DNA of 64,000 nt from Sphingomonas aquatilis. GTDB lineage: Bacteria; Pseudomonadota; Alphaproteobacteria; Sphingomonadales; Sphingomonadaceae. This document shows, one piece after another, positions 8,601 through 16,794 of the stretch (positions are counted from its first letter, which is position 1; each line of letters starts with the position of its first letter). Position numbers and translations under genes: made by a program. The DNA lies in assembly GCF_014196115.1 (NCBI RefSeq), contig NZ_JACIDB010000001.1, positions 1 to 64,000 on the forward strand, given 5' to 3'. Under the pieces are notes generated by a model, which saw nothing but the letters and a program-made list of their open reading frames with translations, was not told where the DNA came from and made no database searches.

Positions 8601-10171
8601 CGACGCCGGGCGTGACACTGATCAGCCCGCCGCCGCACCACGACATCTATTCGATCGAAGACCTCGCGCAGCTCATCTACGACCTCAAGCAGATCAACCC
8701 GCGCGCGCGCGTCTGCGTGAAGCTGGTGAGTTCCTCAGGCATCGGCACCGTCGCGGCGGGCGTCGCCAAGGCGCATGCCGACGTCATCCTCGTCGCCGGC
8801 CATGTCGGCGGTACGGGCGCGAGCCCGCAGACCAGCGTCAAATACGCCGGCACGCCGTGGGAAATGGGCCTTTCCGAGGTCAACCAGGTCCTCACCCTCA
8901 ACGGCCTGCGCGGCCGCGTGCGCCTGCGCACCGATGGCGGCCTCAAGACCGGCCGCGACATCGTCATCGCCGCGATCCTCGGCGCGGAGGAGTTCGGCAT
9001 CGGTACGTTGTCACTGGTGGCGATGGGCTGCATCATGGTGCGCCAGTGCCATTCGAACACCTGCCCGGTCGGCGTCTGCACGCAGGACGAAGCGCTGCGC
9101 AGCAAGTTCGTCGGCACGCCCGAAAAGGTCATCAACCTGATGACCTTCATCGCCGAAGAGGTCCGCGACATCCTCGCCCGCCTGGGCGTGCGCAGCCTCG
9201 ACGAGGTGATCGGCCGCACCGAATTGCTCCGCCAGGTCAGCCGCGGCGCCGAGCATCTCGACGACCTCGATTTGAACCCGATCCTCGCCAAGGTCGACGC
9301 GACCGACGCCGAGCGCCGTTTCAGCCTGTCGACCTTCCGCAACGACGTGCCCGACAGCCTGGATGCGCAGATCATCAAGGATGCCGCCGCCGTGTTCAGC
9401 CGCGGCGAGAAGATGCAGCTGACCTATTCGGTGCGCAACACGCACCGTGCGGTCGGTACGCGCCTGTCGAGCGAGATCACGCGCCGCTTCGGCATGAGCA
9501 AGCTCGCCGACGGCCACGTCACGATCCGGCTGCGCGGCTCCGCCGGCCAGTCGCTCGGCGCCTTCATGTGTAAGGGCATCACGCTGGAGGTGTTCGGCGA
9601 CGCCAACGATTATGTCGGCAAGGGCCTGTCGGGCGGCACGATCATCCTGCGGCCGGCAGTGTCGTCCCCGCTCGCCAGCCAGGACAATACGATCGCCGGC
9701 AATACCTGCCTCTATGGCGCGACGAGCGGTACGTTGCTTGCGGCGGGGCAGGCAGGCGAGCGCTTCGCGGTGCGCAATTCGGGCGCGACCGTGGTGGTCG
9801 AGGGCTGCGGCGCCAATGGCTGCGAATATATGACCGGCGGCGTTGCGGTGCTGCTGGGCACGGTCGGCCAGAATTTCGGTGCGGGCATGACCGGCGGCAT
9901 GGCCTTCGTCTACGATCCGCACGCGACCTTCGAACGCCGCGCCAACCCCGACAGCATCGTCTGGCAGCGTCTTGCCTCGGCGCATTGGGAAGGCGTGCTC
10001 AAGGACCTGGTCGAACGCCACGCCAAGGCGACCGACAGCAAATGGTCGAAGAGCCTGCTCGCCGACTGGGACCGGATCGCCGGCGACTTCTGGCAGGTGA
10101 TCCCGAAGGAAATGCTCTCCCGCCAGACGCACCCGCTCGACGACACGGTCGAGGCGGTGGCGGCGGAATAG
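5645..10171 (+). CDS. gltB: Glutamate synthase (NADPH) large subunit GltB
   Basis: The 1508-aa alpha subunit of glutamate synthase. The N-terminal Ntn-type glutaminase domain should start at C29 (DACGVGLVA) after removal of a 28-residue propeptide; it releases ammonia from glutamine. The ammonia is channelled to the central FMN domain, where 2-iminoglutarate is reduced. Cysteines C1129, C1135 and C1140 (CIMVRQCHSNTCPVGVC) bind the [3Fe-4S] cluster. The C-terminal beta-helix domain shows the expected glycine-rich repeats (GANGCEYMTGGVAVLLG). Length and domain order match the family. The ATG overlaps the preceding stop by ATGA, so translation is coupled to the DUF2059 gene. A paired inverted repeat follows 16 bp after the stop. 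Confidence 0.98.
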   Translation: MMTDPMKADQRAYLAEHGMYRPDSEGDACGVGLVAATDGRASRRVVQSAVDALKAVWHRGAVDADGKTGDGAGIHIDLPHRFFDDAVVASGHKVLPNRLAVGMIFLPRTDLGAQETCRTIVESAIIEAGYTIYGWRQVPVDVSVIGMKAQATRPEIEQIMIAGPMPDDVDAAEFEKNLYLVRRRIEKRVIAAQIQGFYICSLSCRSIVYKGLFLAESLSVFYPDLQDQRFESRVAIFHQRYSTNTFPQWWLAQPFRCLAHNGEINTVRGNKNWMLSHEIRMASLAFGEHSEDIKPVIPAGASDTAALDAVFETICRSGRDAPTAKIMLVPEAWQKDTDVPADHAAMYQYLASVMEPWDGPAALAMTDGRWAVAGVDRNALRPLRYTRTSDGLLIVGSETGMVVVPESTIVAKGRLGPGQMIAVDLDEGRVMNDREVKDRIAGEHDYAAMIGEFHTLDDLPDVPDALVRYDRAGLTRRQVAAGQTLEDMELILAPMVETGKEAVGSMGDDTPLAVISDKPRLISQFFRQNFSQVTNPPIDSLRERYVMSLKTRFGNLANILDTEDQRDRVLVLDSPVLTGQHWARLRAHFARTATEIDCTFDADGGPEKLRAAIQRIRNEAEQAVRQGKSELFLTDEHVSEDRIAIAGVLAAAAVHTHLVRRGLRSYASINVRSAECLDTHYYAVLIGVGATTVNAYLAEAAIVDRHTRGLFGDLSLDECLKRHRTAIEEGLLKIMSKMGIAVISSYRGGYNFEAVGLSRSLVNDLFPGMPAKISGEGYNSLHYSAIVRHEQAWDEGVAKLPIGGFYRQRHTGETHAYSAQLMHLLQTAVSTDSYTQYLQFSRGVADLPPVYLRDLLQFNFPAEGVPVDRVEAITEIRKRFVTPGMSLGALSPEAHETLAIAMNRIGAKAVSGEGGEDVKRFSPYENGDNANSTIKQIASGRFGVTAEYLNACEEIEIKVAQGAKPGEGGQLPGFKVTEFIAKLRHATPGVTLISPPPHHDIYSIEDLAQLIYDLKQINPRARVCVKLVSSSGIGTVAAGVAKAHADVILVAGHVGGTGASPQTSVKYAGTPWEMGLSEVNQVLTLNGLRGRVRLRTDGGLKTGRDIVIAAILGAEEFGIGTLSLVAMGCIMVRQCHSNTCPVGVCTQDEALRSKFVGTPEKVINLMTFIAEEVRDILARLGVRSLDEVIGRTELLRQVSRGAEHLDDLDLNPILAKVDATDAERRFSLSTFRNDVPDSLDAQIIKDAAAVFSRGEKMQLTYSVRNTHRAVGTRLSSEITRRFGMSKLADGHVTIRLRGSAGQSLGAFMCKGITLEVFGDANDYVGKGLSGGTIILRPAVSSPLASQDNTIAGNTCLYGATSGTLLAAGQAGERFAVRNSGATVVVEGCGANGCEYMTGGVAVLLGTVGQNFGAGMTGGMAFVYDPHATFERRANPDSIVWQRLASAHWEGVLKDLVERHAKATDSKWSKSLLADWDRIAGDFWQVIPKEMLSRQTHPLDDTVEAVAAE

Positions 10172-10187
10172 GGATAGACAACAGTTC

Positions 10188-10290
10188 GTCATCCCGGCGC
10201 ACGCCGGGATCCATGGAAGGCAGTGCGGTCGCTGAAGCCCGCATCATCAGCCGCGCACATCCATGGATTCCGGCGTGCGCCGGAATGACG
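10188..10290. repeat. Paired inverted repeat, GTCATCCCGGCG family
   Basis: Two inverted half-elements about 45 bp apart: GTCATCCCGGCGCACGCCGG then GATCCATGG at the left, and CCATGGATTCCGGCGTGCGC then CGGAATGAC at the right. Each half is itself a short hairpin. The family recurs at 14247, 15856, 19092 and 29192. It lies just after gltB and may also stop transcription. Confidence 0.9.
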
Positions 10291-10308
10291 AATAGGCGGG
10301 GAGCGTCC

Positions 10309-10500
10309 TTATCCCACCACCATCGGCTGGCCCGGCATCTCGAGTCCCTGTTCGGCCAAGGCGTTGCGCAGCACGATCCCCAACGCCTCTTCAACGGTGA
10401 CCTGCCAACGCGCGGCCAATGCGCGTAGCCCGGCTTCGATCTCCGCATGGTCGATGTGGATCACGCCATCGATGATGCGAACACCGTCATCTAAGGCCAT
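10309..10500 (-). CDS. Small uncharacterised protein, 63 aa
   Basis: A short minus-strand gene with a strong ribosome-binding sequence (GGAGGGAAG, 5 nt before the ATG at 10500). The product starts MALDDGVRIIDGVIHIDH and continues AEIEAGLRALAARWQVTVEEALGI in pieces that predict mainly helix, with an acidic N-terminal part; there is no signal peptide or membrane segment. It ends PGQPMVVG. I do not recognise the family. It is divergent from the glutathione transferase gene (start 10543) and convergent with gltB across a repeat. The Shine-Dalgarno match and sensible composition argue that it is real. Confidence 0.65.
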   Translation of the reverse strand: MALDDGVRIIDGVIHIDHAEIEAGLRALAARWQVTVEEALGIVLRNALAEQGLEMPGQPMVVG

Positions 10501-10542
10501 CACTGCTTCCCTCCATCCGCCCATGCTTCTAACACCGCAGGC

Positions 10543-11217
10543 ATGTGGCAGCTCTACCAATTCCCCCTGTGCCCGTTCAGCCGCAAGGTGCGGCTGCTGC
10601 TCGGTGAAAAGGGCATCGGCTATCAGCTGGTGCGCGAATCGCCGTGGGAGCGGCGCGACGAGTTCATGGACATGAACCCCGCGGGCGAAACGCCGGTGAT
10701 GGTCGACGCCAGCCGTCCGGGCGCGCCGCTGATCGATTCGATGGCGATCTGCGAATATTTCGAGGAAACGGTCGACAAGGCGGCGACGATCAACGGCACC
10801 GCTGCCAACCGCGCCGAGATCCGCCGGCTGGTGACGTGGTTCGACACGCATTTCTATCGCGACGTCACCGGGCCGCTGTTGCACGAGCGCGTCGTCAAGC
10901 GCCTCGCCCACCGCGCCTCGCCCGATGCCAAAGGCCTGCGCGAGGCGATGAAGGCGGCGGTCAGCCACCTCGATTACACCGATTACCTGCTCGATCACCG
11001 CAACTGGCTGGGCGGCGCGACGATGAGTCTCGCCGACCTTGCCGCCGCCGCGCAGATTTCGGTGGCGGACTATTTGGGCGGCATCGACTGGAAGGGGCAT
11101 GACCAGACCGCGCGCTGGTATCGCGGCTTCAAGAGCCGTCCGAGCTTCCGGCCGTTGCTGTCCGAACGGATGGAATTGATCGGCCCGCCGGCGCATTACG
11201 ACAATGTCGACTTCTGA
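10543..11217 (+). CDS. Glutathione S-transferase family protein
   Basis: A 224-aa soluble protein with the two-domain GST layout. The N-terminal thioredoxin-like domain has YQFPLCPFSRKVRLLLGEKGI (CPFS in place of a thioredoxin CxxC) and the cis-proline region GETPVMVD, followed by IDSMAICEYFEE, which matches the glutathione-binding ES/DS segment. The C-terminal half is helical and carries the LGGATMSLADLAAAAQIS segment typical of the GST helical domain. Members conjugate glutathione or use it in redox and isomerisation reactions; the substrate cannot be inferred. The last 14 bp overlap the start of the next gene, suggesting co-expression. Confidence 0.9.
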   Translation: MWQLYQFPLCPFSRKVRLLLGEKGIGYQLVRESPWERRDEFMDMNPAGETPVMVDASRPGAPLIDSMAICEYFEETVDKAATINGTAANRAEIRRLVTWFDTHFYRDVTGPLLHERVVKRLAHRASPDAKGLREAMKAAVSHLDYTDYLLDHRNWLGGATMSLADLAAAAQISVADYLGGIDWKGHDQTARWYRGFKSRPSFRPLLSERMELIGPPAHYDNVDF

Positions 11218-11551
11218 TCCCCTGACGTTCGACGAGTTCGAGCGCGTCGACATCCGCGTCGGCACGATCGTCGCCGCCGAACCCTTTCCCGAAGCGCGCA
11301 AGCCGGCGATCAAGCTGCGCATCGATTTCGGCGAGGGCATCGGCGTCAAACGATCGTCGGCGCAGATCACGACGCACTACACGCCCGAAGAGTTGGTCGG
11401 GCGCCAGGTCGCCGCGGTGGTCAACTTCCCGCCGCGCCAGATCGGGCCGGTCATGTCCGAAGTGCTGACGCTCGGCTTCCCCGATGCGGACGGCAAGGTG
11501 GTACTGATCGCCCCCGACCATCCGGTGCCGAACGGCGGTCGCCTCTTCTAG
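11204..11551 (+). CDS. CsaA-type tRNA-binding domain protein
   Basis: A 115-aa protein consisting of a single EMAP-II/Trbp111-type OB-fold. The family signature FERVDIRVGTIVAAEPFPEARKP opens the domain, KLRIDFGEGIGVKRSSAQIT follows, and the C-terminus has the VLTLGF and NGGRLF motifs that form the CsaA dimer. These proteins bind tRNA or assist protein export in vitro; the cellular role is not settled. The ATG at 11204 lies inside the 3' end of the GST gene (14-bp overlap in another frame). Confidence 0.9.
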   Translation: MSTSDPLTFDEFERVDIRVGTIVAAEPFPEARKPAIKLRIDFGEGIGVKRSSAQITTHYTPEELVGRQVAAVVNFPPRQIGPVMSEVLTLGFPDADGKVVLIAPDHPVPNGGRLF

Positions 11552-11568
11552 CGGCGAGCCACCTCAAG

Positions 11569-11621
11569 TCCTCCCCCGCCAGGGGAAGGTGGCATGCCGC
11601 GAGGCATGACGGAGGGGGAGG
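11569..11621. repeat. Half-copy of the TCCTCCCCCGCCAGGGG repeat family
   Basis: Begins TCCTCCCCCGCCAGGGGAAG and ends GACGGAGGGGGAGG with a variable centre containing the small hairpin GCATGCCGCGAGGCATG. The family recurs as paired copies at 53150-53272, 54209-54357 and 57462-57645, always between genes. Confidence 0.85.
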
Positions 11622-11737
11622 TCAGCGAAGCGCTTCGTTACTGGGGGGCGTGAATGCCCGCCCCGCCGCCGCGTTAGGCAGCACCACCGTACCGCGTCGC
11701 TTCGGCCAAGCCCGCACGCATCCGCCCAAAACCAGCC

Positions 11738-11820
11738 GTCATGCCAGCGCAGGCCGGGGTCTCCCGGTGAAGGCGTCCGCCAGAAGCCGCCAAAGACCCC
11801 AGCCTGCGCCGGGGTGGCAC
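11738..11820. repeat. Paired inverted intergenic repeat
   Basis: Left half GTCATGCCAGCGCAGGCCGG followed by GGTCT, right half AGACCCCAGCCTGCGCCGGG followed by GTGGCA, inverted with respect to each other. The remaining bases of the 317-bp gap 11552-11868 show no gene. Confidence 0.75.
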
Positions 11821-11868
11821 CTACGGGCAGGCCGAGTCGCCCGCCCGTGTTGACAAAGGTGCCGCGGA

Positions 11869-14232
11869 TCAGCTCCGCAGCACCGCACCCTGTTTGGCCG
11901 CCGCCGCGACGATCTTGTCGGCGATCGCCTTTAGCGCCTCATCGGTGAAGCTCTTGTCGGCGGGTTGCAGCACCGCCTCCACCGCGACCGACTTGAAGCC
12001 ATCCTCGACGCCCGCGCCCGTGAACACGTCGAACACGCGCGCACCGGTGATCGCCGCCTTGTCCGCCGATCGCACCGCGCGCACCAGCGCGTCGGCGCTG
12101 ACGCCCTGCGGCACCAGGAAGGCGAAGTCGCGGCGCACCGATTGCAGCGCCGGCGGCGCGAAGGCCGGGCGCATGAAGCCGCTCACACGCTTGGCGGGCA
12201 GCGCATCGAGATACACTTCCACCGCAGCGACCGCGCCATCGAGGTCGAACGCCTTGAGCAGGCTGGGGTGCAGCATGCCGAAGCGCGCCAGCACCGTCTT
12301 CGGCCCGAGCCGCAGCGTGCCCGACTGGCCGGGGTGCCACGCGTCGCCGGCCTCGCCCATCACCTGCAGATTGTCGACCGGCGCCCCCGCCGCGGCGAGC
12401 AGCGCCAGCGCCTCCGCCTTGGCGTCATAGGCATCGAAGTCCGCCGCCTTTCCGCCACGCCAGCCGCGCTCGCGCGCATGGCCGGCCAGCACGACACCGA
12501 CGGTCGGATGCTCACCATCGGCCAGATAGCGGCGGCCAATCTCGAACAGCCGCACGGTCGCGATGCCACGCTTCAGGTTGCGCGCGCTCGCCGACAGCAG
12601 GCCGGGCAGCAGCGACGGCCGCATGACCTTCAGGTCTTCGCTGATCGGGTTGGCAAGGCTCCACGTGCCCCCGCCGAACGGCGCGGCCTGCGCGTCGGGC
12701 AGGAAGCTCCACGTCACCGCCTCATCCAGCCCGCGCGCGGCGGCGGCGCGGCGGACGCGGCGTTCCAGCTTCTGTTCGGGCGTGGCGGTCGGGCGTGCGA
12801 CGCCGGGCATTCGCGGCAGCGCGACGGGCGCGACCTTGTCGATGCCTTCGATGCGGATCACTTCCTCGACCAGATCGGCAGGGCCGTCGATGTCGCGGCG
12901 CCACGTCGGCACGGTGACGGTCCAGTCGCCGTCGACCGTGAAGCCGAGCCGTTCGAGGATGTCGCGCTGCCGTTCCGGCGCCACGGCAAGGCCGCCCAGC
13001 GTTTCGGCGCGGGCCGGGTCGTAGCCAATCGTCCGCGGCGCCACCGGCGGTTCGCCCGCGCGCGTGACGCCGCTCGCCGTGCCGCCGCAATAGTGCTGGA
13101 CGAGGAAGGTCGCGATGGCGAGGCCGTCGTCGAGGAACGCCGGGTCGACGCCGCGTTCGAAGCGCTGGCGCGCATCGCTGGTGAGCGTGAGCGCCTGGCC
13201 CGTGCGCGCGATCGCGTCGGGCGCGAAATAGGCGCATTCGATGACGACGTCGGTCGTCTCGGCTGTGACGCTGGAATGCTCGCCGCCCATGATGCCGCCG
13301 ATGTCGTGGACGCCCGCCTCGTCGGCGATGACGGTCATGCCCTCACGCAACGTATAGGTCTTGCCATTCAGCGCCTCGATCGTCTCACCGTCGCGGGCGG
13401 ACCGCGCGACGAGGCCGCCGGTCAGCTTCGCACGGTCGTAGACGTGCAGCGGGCGTCCCAGGTCGACGGTCATGTAGTTGGTGATGTCGACCAGGGTCGA
13501 GATCGGCTTCTGCCCGATCGCGGTCAGCCGCTGGCGCATCCAGTCCGGCGCCTCGCCATTGGTGAGGCCAGTGACCGCCTGTGCGTAAAAGGCCGGGCAA
13601 CCGGCGGCGTCCTCGATCGCCACGTCCGGACCGGGGCCTTGCGCATCGATCGCGGGCACGGTCGGCGGCACCAACGTGCCGAGGCCGGCGGCGGCGAGAT
13701 CGCGCGCGATGCCGTGGACGCCCATGCAATCCTGCCGGTTGGGCGTAATCGACACGTCGATGACCGGATCGTTCAGCCCGGCATAGTCGGGGTAGGGGGT
13801 GCCGACCGGCGCGTCCTCGGGCAGTTCGATGATGCCGTCATGGCCCTCGCCGATCTCCAGCTCGCGCGCCGAACACATCATGCCGTTCGATTCGACGCCG
13901 CGGATCGCCGCGACCTTCAGCGTTACGTCGAGGCCGGGGACATAGGCACCCGGCGCGCCGAACACGCCGACCAGGCCGGCGCGTGCGTTGGGCGCGCCGC
14001 AGACAACCTGCATCGGACCGTCACCGGCATCGACGCTCAGCACCTGCAGCTTGTCGGCCTGCGGGTGACGCTCGGCGGACAGGATGCGCGCGACGCGGAA
14101 CGCCTGCAGCGCCTCGCCGGGGTTGTGGACGCCCTCCACCTCCAGCCCGATGCGCGTCAGGCCGTCGACGAGATCGTCGAGGCTCGCATCGGTGGTCAGG
14201 TGGTCCTTGAGCCAGGAGAGGGTGAATTTCAT
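11869..14232 (-). CDS. pheT: Phenylalanine--tRNA ligase beta subunit
   Basis: The 787-aa beta subunit of the (alpha-beta)2 phenylalanyl-tRNA synthetase. In order: the N-terminal MKFTLSWLKDHL segment, an EMAP-II-like tRNA-binding domain (about residues 40-150, with SAERHPQADKLQVLSVDAG), the B3/B4 editing domain, the B5 domain, a catalytic-like module, and the C-terminal ferredoxin-fold anticodon-binding domain with FDVFTGAGVEDGFKSVA. Length and order are normal. It lies 141 bp downstream of pheS, and that gap is filled by a paired repeat (14247-14357), so co-transcription must read through the repeat. Confidence 0.98.
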   Translation of the reverse strand: MKFTLSWLKDHLTTDASLDDLVDGLTRIGLEVEGVHNPGEALQAFRVARILSAERHPQADKLQVLSVDAGDGPMQVVCGAPNARAGLVGVFGAPGAYVPGLDVTLKVAAIRGVESNGMMCSARELEIGEGHDGIIELPEDAPVGTPYPDYAGLNDPVIDVSITPNRQDCMGVHGIARDLAAAGLGTLVPPTVPAIDAQGPGPDVAIEDAAGCPAFYAQAVTGLTNGEAPDWMRQRLTAIGQKPISTLVDITNYMTVDLGRPLHVYDRAKLTGGLVARSARDGETIEALNGKTYTLREGMTVIADEAGVHDIGGIMGGEHSSVTAETTDVVIECAYFAPDAIARTGQALTLTSDARQRFERGVDPAFLDDGLAIATFLVQHYCGGTASGVTRAGEPPVAPRTIGYDPARAETLGGLAVAPERQRDILERLGFTVDGDWTVTVPTWRRDIDGPADLVEEVIRIEGIDKVAPVALPRMPGVARPTATPEQKLERRVRRAAAARGLDEAVTWSFLPDAQAAPFGGGTWSLANPISEDLKVMRPSLLPGLLSASARNLKRGIATVRLFEIGRRYLADGEHPTVGVVLAGHARERGWRGGKAADFDAYDAKAEALALLAAAGAPVDNLQVMGEAGDAWHPGQSGTLRLGPKTVLARFGMLHPSLLKAFDLDGAVAAVEVYLDALPAKRVSGFMRPAFAPPALQSVRRDFAFLVPQGVSADALVRAVRSADKAAITGARVFDVFTGAGVEDGFKSVAVEAVLQPADKSFTDEALKAIADKIVAAAAKQGAVLRS

Positions 14233-14246
14233 GTCGCTTTACCTTC

Positions 14247-14357
14247 GTCATCCCGGCGAAGGCCGGGATCCATGGACCCGAGCGGTGTGAGGCGCGCGGT
14301 CCGTGTCCCAATTGTCGTCCCGCTGTCCATGGATCCCGGCTTTCGCCGGGATGACGG
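14247..14357. repeat. Paired inverted repeat between pheS and pheT
   Basis: Left half GTCATCCCGGCGAAGGCCGG then GATCCATGG, right half CCATGGATCCCGGCTTTCGC then CGGGATGACGG. Same family as 10188-10290. It sits inside an operon, so it is unlikely to be a strong terminator here. Confidence 0.9.
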
Positions 14358-14373
14358 ACTAATGGGTGTCAGC

Positions 14374-15489
14374 CTACTGAGCCCCGACGCCGCCCGACAG
14401 CGTCGGCACGTCGAGGCTGGAAAAGCCGTAATGCTTCAGCCAGCGGATATCGCCGTCGAAGAAGGGCCTGAGGTCGTCCATGCCGTATTTTAGCATGGCG
14501 AGCCGGTCGATGCCGCAGCCGAAGGCGAAGCCCTGCCATTCGTTGGGGTCGAGCCCGCACGCCTCGATGACCTTGGGGTGGACCATGCCGCTGCCCAGCA
14601 CCTCCATCCAGCCGCCACCCGACCCACCGATCACGCGCTTGCCCTTCTCGATCGTGTAACCGACGTCGACTTCGGCACTCGGTTCGGTGAACGGGAAATA
14701 GCTCGGGCGCAGGCGCAGCACGATGTCGTCGCGCTCGAAGAACGCCTTCAGGAACGTCTCCAGCGTCCACTTCAGGTGGCCGAGCGTGATGCCCTTGTCG
14801 ATCACCAGCCCTTCGACCTGATGGAACATCGGCGTGTGGGTCGCATCCGAATCGGAGCGATAGGTGCGGCCCGGCGCGATGATGCGGATCGGCGGCTGCT
14901 GGTTCAGCATCGTGCGGATCTGCACCGGCGACGTATGCGTGCGCAGCAGCGAGAAGGTCGTGCGCTCGTCGAAGCTGCCGTCCGCCTTCGCGTCGATCCC
15001 CTGCTGCAGGTAGAAGGTGTCGTGCATCGCGCGCGCCGGATGCGTTTCGGGAATGTTGAGCGCGCTGAAATTGTGCCAGTCCGTCTCGATCTCCGGCCCC
15101 GTCGCGACCGCGAATCCCAGGTCGGCGAAGATCTCGGCCAGTTCGTCCATCACCTGGCTGACCGGGTGGACGGTGCCGGCGAGCGGCGCCTCGGCGGGCA
15201 GCGTCATGTCGAGCGTTTCGCTCGCCAGCCGCGCATCCAGCGCCGCGCGCTCGAGCGCCTCTTTGCGCGTGGCGATGCCGGTCGCGACCGCCTCGCGCAG
15301 GCCGTTGATCCGCGGGCCTTCGACCTGGCGCTCGTCGGGGCTCATCTTGCCCAGCGTCTTCAGCAGCGTGGTGACGCTGCCCTGCTTGCCGAGCGCCTCG
15401 ACCCGCACCGCCTCGAGCGCATCGAGGCTTGCGGCGGATTCGATCGCGGCGATCAGTTGGCCGCGCAGGGTGTCGAGGTCTTGCGTCAC
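14374..15489 (-). CDS. pheS: Phenylalanine--tRNA ligase alpha subunit
   Basis: The 371-aa catalytic subunit that activates phenylalanine and charges tRNA-Phe. An N-terminal helical coiled-coil region (to about residue 90) is followed by the class II core: [41 protein letters not shown] (motif 2 region), [17 protein letters not shown] [12 protein letters not shown], and [17 protein letters not shown] (motif 3). The start is GTG at 15489, since the nearby ATG is out of frame. That GTG overlaps the stop of the upstream GIY-YIG gene (GTGA), so the two are coupled. Confidence 0.97.
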   Translation of the reverse strand: MTQDLDTLRGQLIAAIESAASLDALEAVRVEALGKQGSVTTLLKTLGKMSPDERQVEGPRINGLREAVATGIATRKEALERAALDARLASETLDMTLPAEAPLAGTVHPVSQVMDELAEIFADLGFAVATGPEIETDWHNFSALNIPETHPARAMHDTFYLQQGIDAKADGSFDERTTFSLLRTHTSPVQIRTMLNQQPPIRIIAPGRTYRSDSDATHTPMFHQVEGLVIDKGITLGHLKWTLETFLKAFFERDDIVLRLRPSYFPFTEPSAEVDVGYTIEKGKRVIGGSGGGWMEVLGSGMVHPKVIEACGLDPNEWQGFAFGCGIDRLAMLKYGMDDLRPFFDGDIRWLKHYGFSSLDVPTLSGGVGAQ

Positions 15490-15824
15490 GTCATGCTCTC
15501 TTTCGTCGGGACCGGCGGCAGGGGGGCAAGCCCCAATCCGACGCCGAGATCGCCCCAGTCTTCGTTCTGCGCTTCGATCAGCTCGATCTTCCACGCGCGC
15601 CGCCATTCTTTCAGCCGCTTCTCGCGCACGATGGCGGCTTCCATCGTGGCGTGTACCTCATACCAGACGAGGACGTGGACGCCGTATGCCTTGGTGAACC
15701 CGGGGATCAAGCCCTCGCGATGCTGGATGAGGCGTGCGAGCAGGTTTGAGGTGACGCCGATATAGAGCGTGCCATGTCGACGGCTGGCGAGAATGTAGAC
15801 GCAAGGCTGGAAGACGTCGCGCAT
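15486..15824 (-). CDS. GIY-YIG domain protein coupled to pheS
   Basis: A 112-aa single-domain GIY-YIG protein of the UPF0213/YhbQ-like type. The motif appears as [18 protein letters not shown] near residues 8-25, followed by LIQHREG and [22 protein letters not shown], where the conserved arginine and glutamate of the nuclease fold sit. Such stand-alone domains are structurally related to homing and repair nucleases, but their activity is mostly untested. It is inserted between rplT and pheS and its TGA overlaps the pheS GTG, so its translation probably feeds into pheS. The ATG at 15824 gives the usual short N-terminus. Confidence 0.88.
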   Translation of the reverse strand: MRDVFQPCVYILASRRHGTLYIGVTSNLLARLIQHREGLIPGFTKAYGVHVLVWYEVHATMEAAIVREKRLKEWRRAWKIELIEAQNEDWGDLGVGLGLAPLPPVPTKESMT

Positions 15825-15855
15825 GAATGGGTTGCCCCTTCCCGCCCCCACCTTC

Positions 15856-15960
15856 GTCATCCCGACGAAAGTCGGGATCCATGGAGGGGGGTGTGGCCGA
15901 TGGTAGCACGCAAACGCCACTGGCCCGAGTCCATGGATCCCGGCGTGCGCCGGGATGACG
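15856..15960. repeat. Paired inverted repeat, GTCATCCCG family
   Basis: Left half GTCATCCCGACGAAAGTCGG then GATCCATGG, with compensatory changes that keep the hairpin; right half CCATGGATCCCGGCGTGCGC then CGGGATGACG. Compensatory variation suggests selection for, or a mobility mechanism needing, the folded form. Confidence 0.9.
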
Positions 15961-15984
15961 ACGAAGAGGCCACCCCCAAACCAA

Positions 15985-16017
15985 GAAAAAGGGCGCCGGT
16001 GTTGCCACCGACGCCCC
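15985..16017 (-). terminator. Rho-independent terminator of rpmI-rplT
   Basis: On the minus strand GGGCGTCGGTG, loop GCAA, CACCGGCGCCC, then TTTTTC. The stem is 11 bp with one G-T pair, closes on a stable tetraloop and is followed by a T-run, 25 bp beyond the rplT stop. It separates the ribosomal genes from GIY-YIG/pheS/pheT. Confidence 0.85.
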
Positions 16018-16041
16018 GTCGCATGCCGTCCGTCAGGCGCG

Positions 16042-16407
16042 TTACGCGGCCTGGGGCAGAGCCGCCTTCGCCTGCGCGACGATCGCGGCAAAGGCCGCCG
16101 TCTCGTGCATCGCGATGTCGGCCAGGACCTTCCGGTCCAGGTCGATGTTGGCGAGCTTCAGGCCGTGCATGAACTGCGAATAGGTCAGGCCTTCCGCGCG
16201 GACGCCGGCGTTGATGCGCTGGATCCACAGACCACGGAAGGTCCGCTTCTTCACCTTGCGGTCGCGATACGCATACTGACCGGCCTTTTCGACGGCCTGG
16301 CGAGCGATACGGATCGTGTTCTTGCGACGGCCATAATAGCCCTTCGCCTGGGACAGGATGTTCTTGTGCTTGGCGCGAGTGGTTACGCCCCGCTTGACGC
16401 GTGCCAT
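16042..16407 (-). CDS. rplT: 50S ribosomal protein L20
   Basis: The 121-aa large-subunit protein L20, which binds 23S rRNA and is needed early in assembly. It has the basic N-terminal extension [20 protein letters not shown], the [14 protein letters not shown] segment and the globular C-terminus [16 protein letters not shown] [21 protein letters not shown]. Length is standard. It lies 12 bp downstream of rpmI. The usual upstream gene infC is absent here: the DNA above rpmI leads into a divergent AsmA-like gene. Confidence 0.98.
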   Translation of the reverse strand: MARVKRGVTTRAKHKNILSQAKGYYGRRKNTIRIARQAVEKAGQYAYRDRKVKKRTFRGLWIQRINAGVRAEGLTYSQFMHGLKLANIDLDRKVLADIAMHETAAFAAIVAQAKAALPQAA

Positions 16408-16419
16408 GTCCTGATCTCC

Positions 16420-16623
16420 TTACTTGAGGCCGTACGGCGCCCAGGCCTTCACCGTCGCGGTGTCGGCCTTCGACAGCACCTTGGTGCCGCGGTTCTGGCG
16501 GATGTACTTGCTGTTGTGCGAAATCAGGCGGTGGCGCTTGCCGGCGACGCCGTGCTTCAGCAGGCCGCTGGCGGTCAGCTTGAAGCGCTTCTTGACGCCG
16601 CTCTTGGTCTTGAGCTTGGGCAT
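16420..16623 (-). CDS. rpmI: 50S ribosomal protein L35
   Basis: The 67-aa L35 protein. MPKLKTKSGVKKRFKLTASG at the N-terminus and KRHRLISHNSKYIRQNRG in the middle are diagnostic, and the protein is strongly basic. The ribosome-binding sequence GAAAGGA precedes the ATG at 16623. It opens the rpmI-rplT unit, which ends at the terminator at 15985-16017. Confidence 0.98.
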   Translation of the reverse strand: MPKLKTKSGVKKRFKLTASGLLKHGVAGKRHRLISHNSKYIRQNRGTKVLSKADTATVKAWAPYGLK

Positions 16624-16794
16624 TTTGGTCCTTTCGCTATGAGCAGGCATGGACAGCCGCGGCAGCCCTTGATGGCCGGGCAGTCCTGTAGCGCCTCGCT
16701 CGGGAAGCGGGCCCCTTACCGCCGCCGCGTGCAAAACGCAAGGACGGGCGACCGATGCGGAACCGGAACGAGGGCGCACGCGCTTGGCCACTCG

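Noticed and set aside
5348..8641. A 1097-codon open frame on the minus strand opposite gltB
   Set aside because: It is the antisense mirror of a GC-rich, strongly biased gene: histidine/arginine/aspartate-rich, no domain, no ribosome-binding site. Similar mirrors lie opposite several other genes.
16624..16794. A missing or truncated infC upstream of rpmI
   Set aside because: No IF3-like codons are present; the gap is simply intergenic, so infC must be elsewhere.
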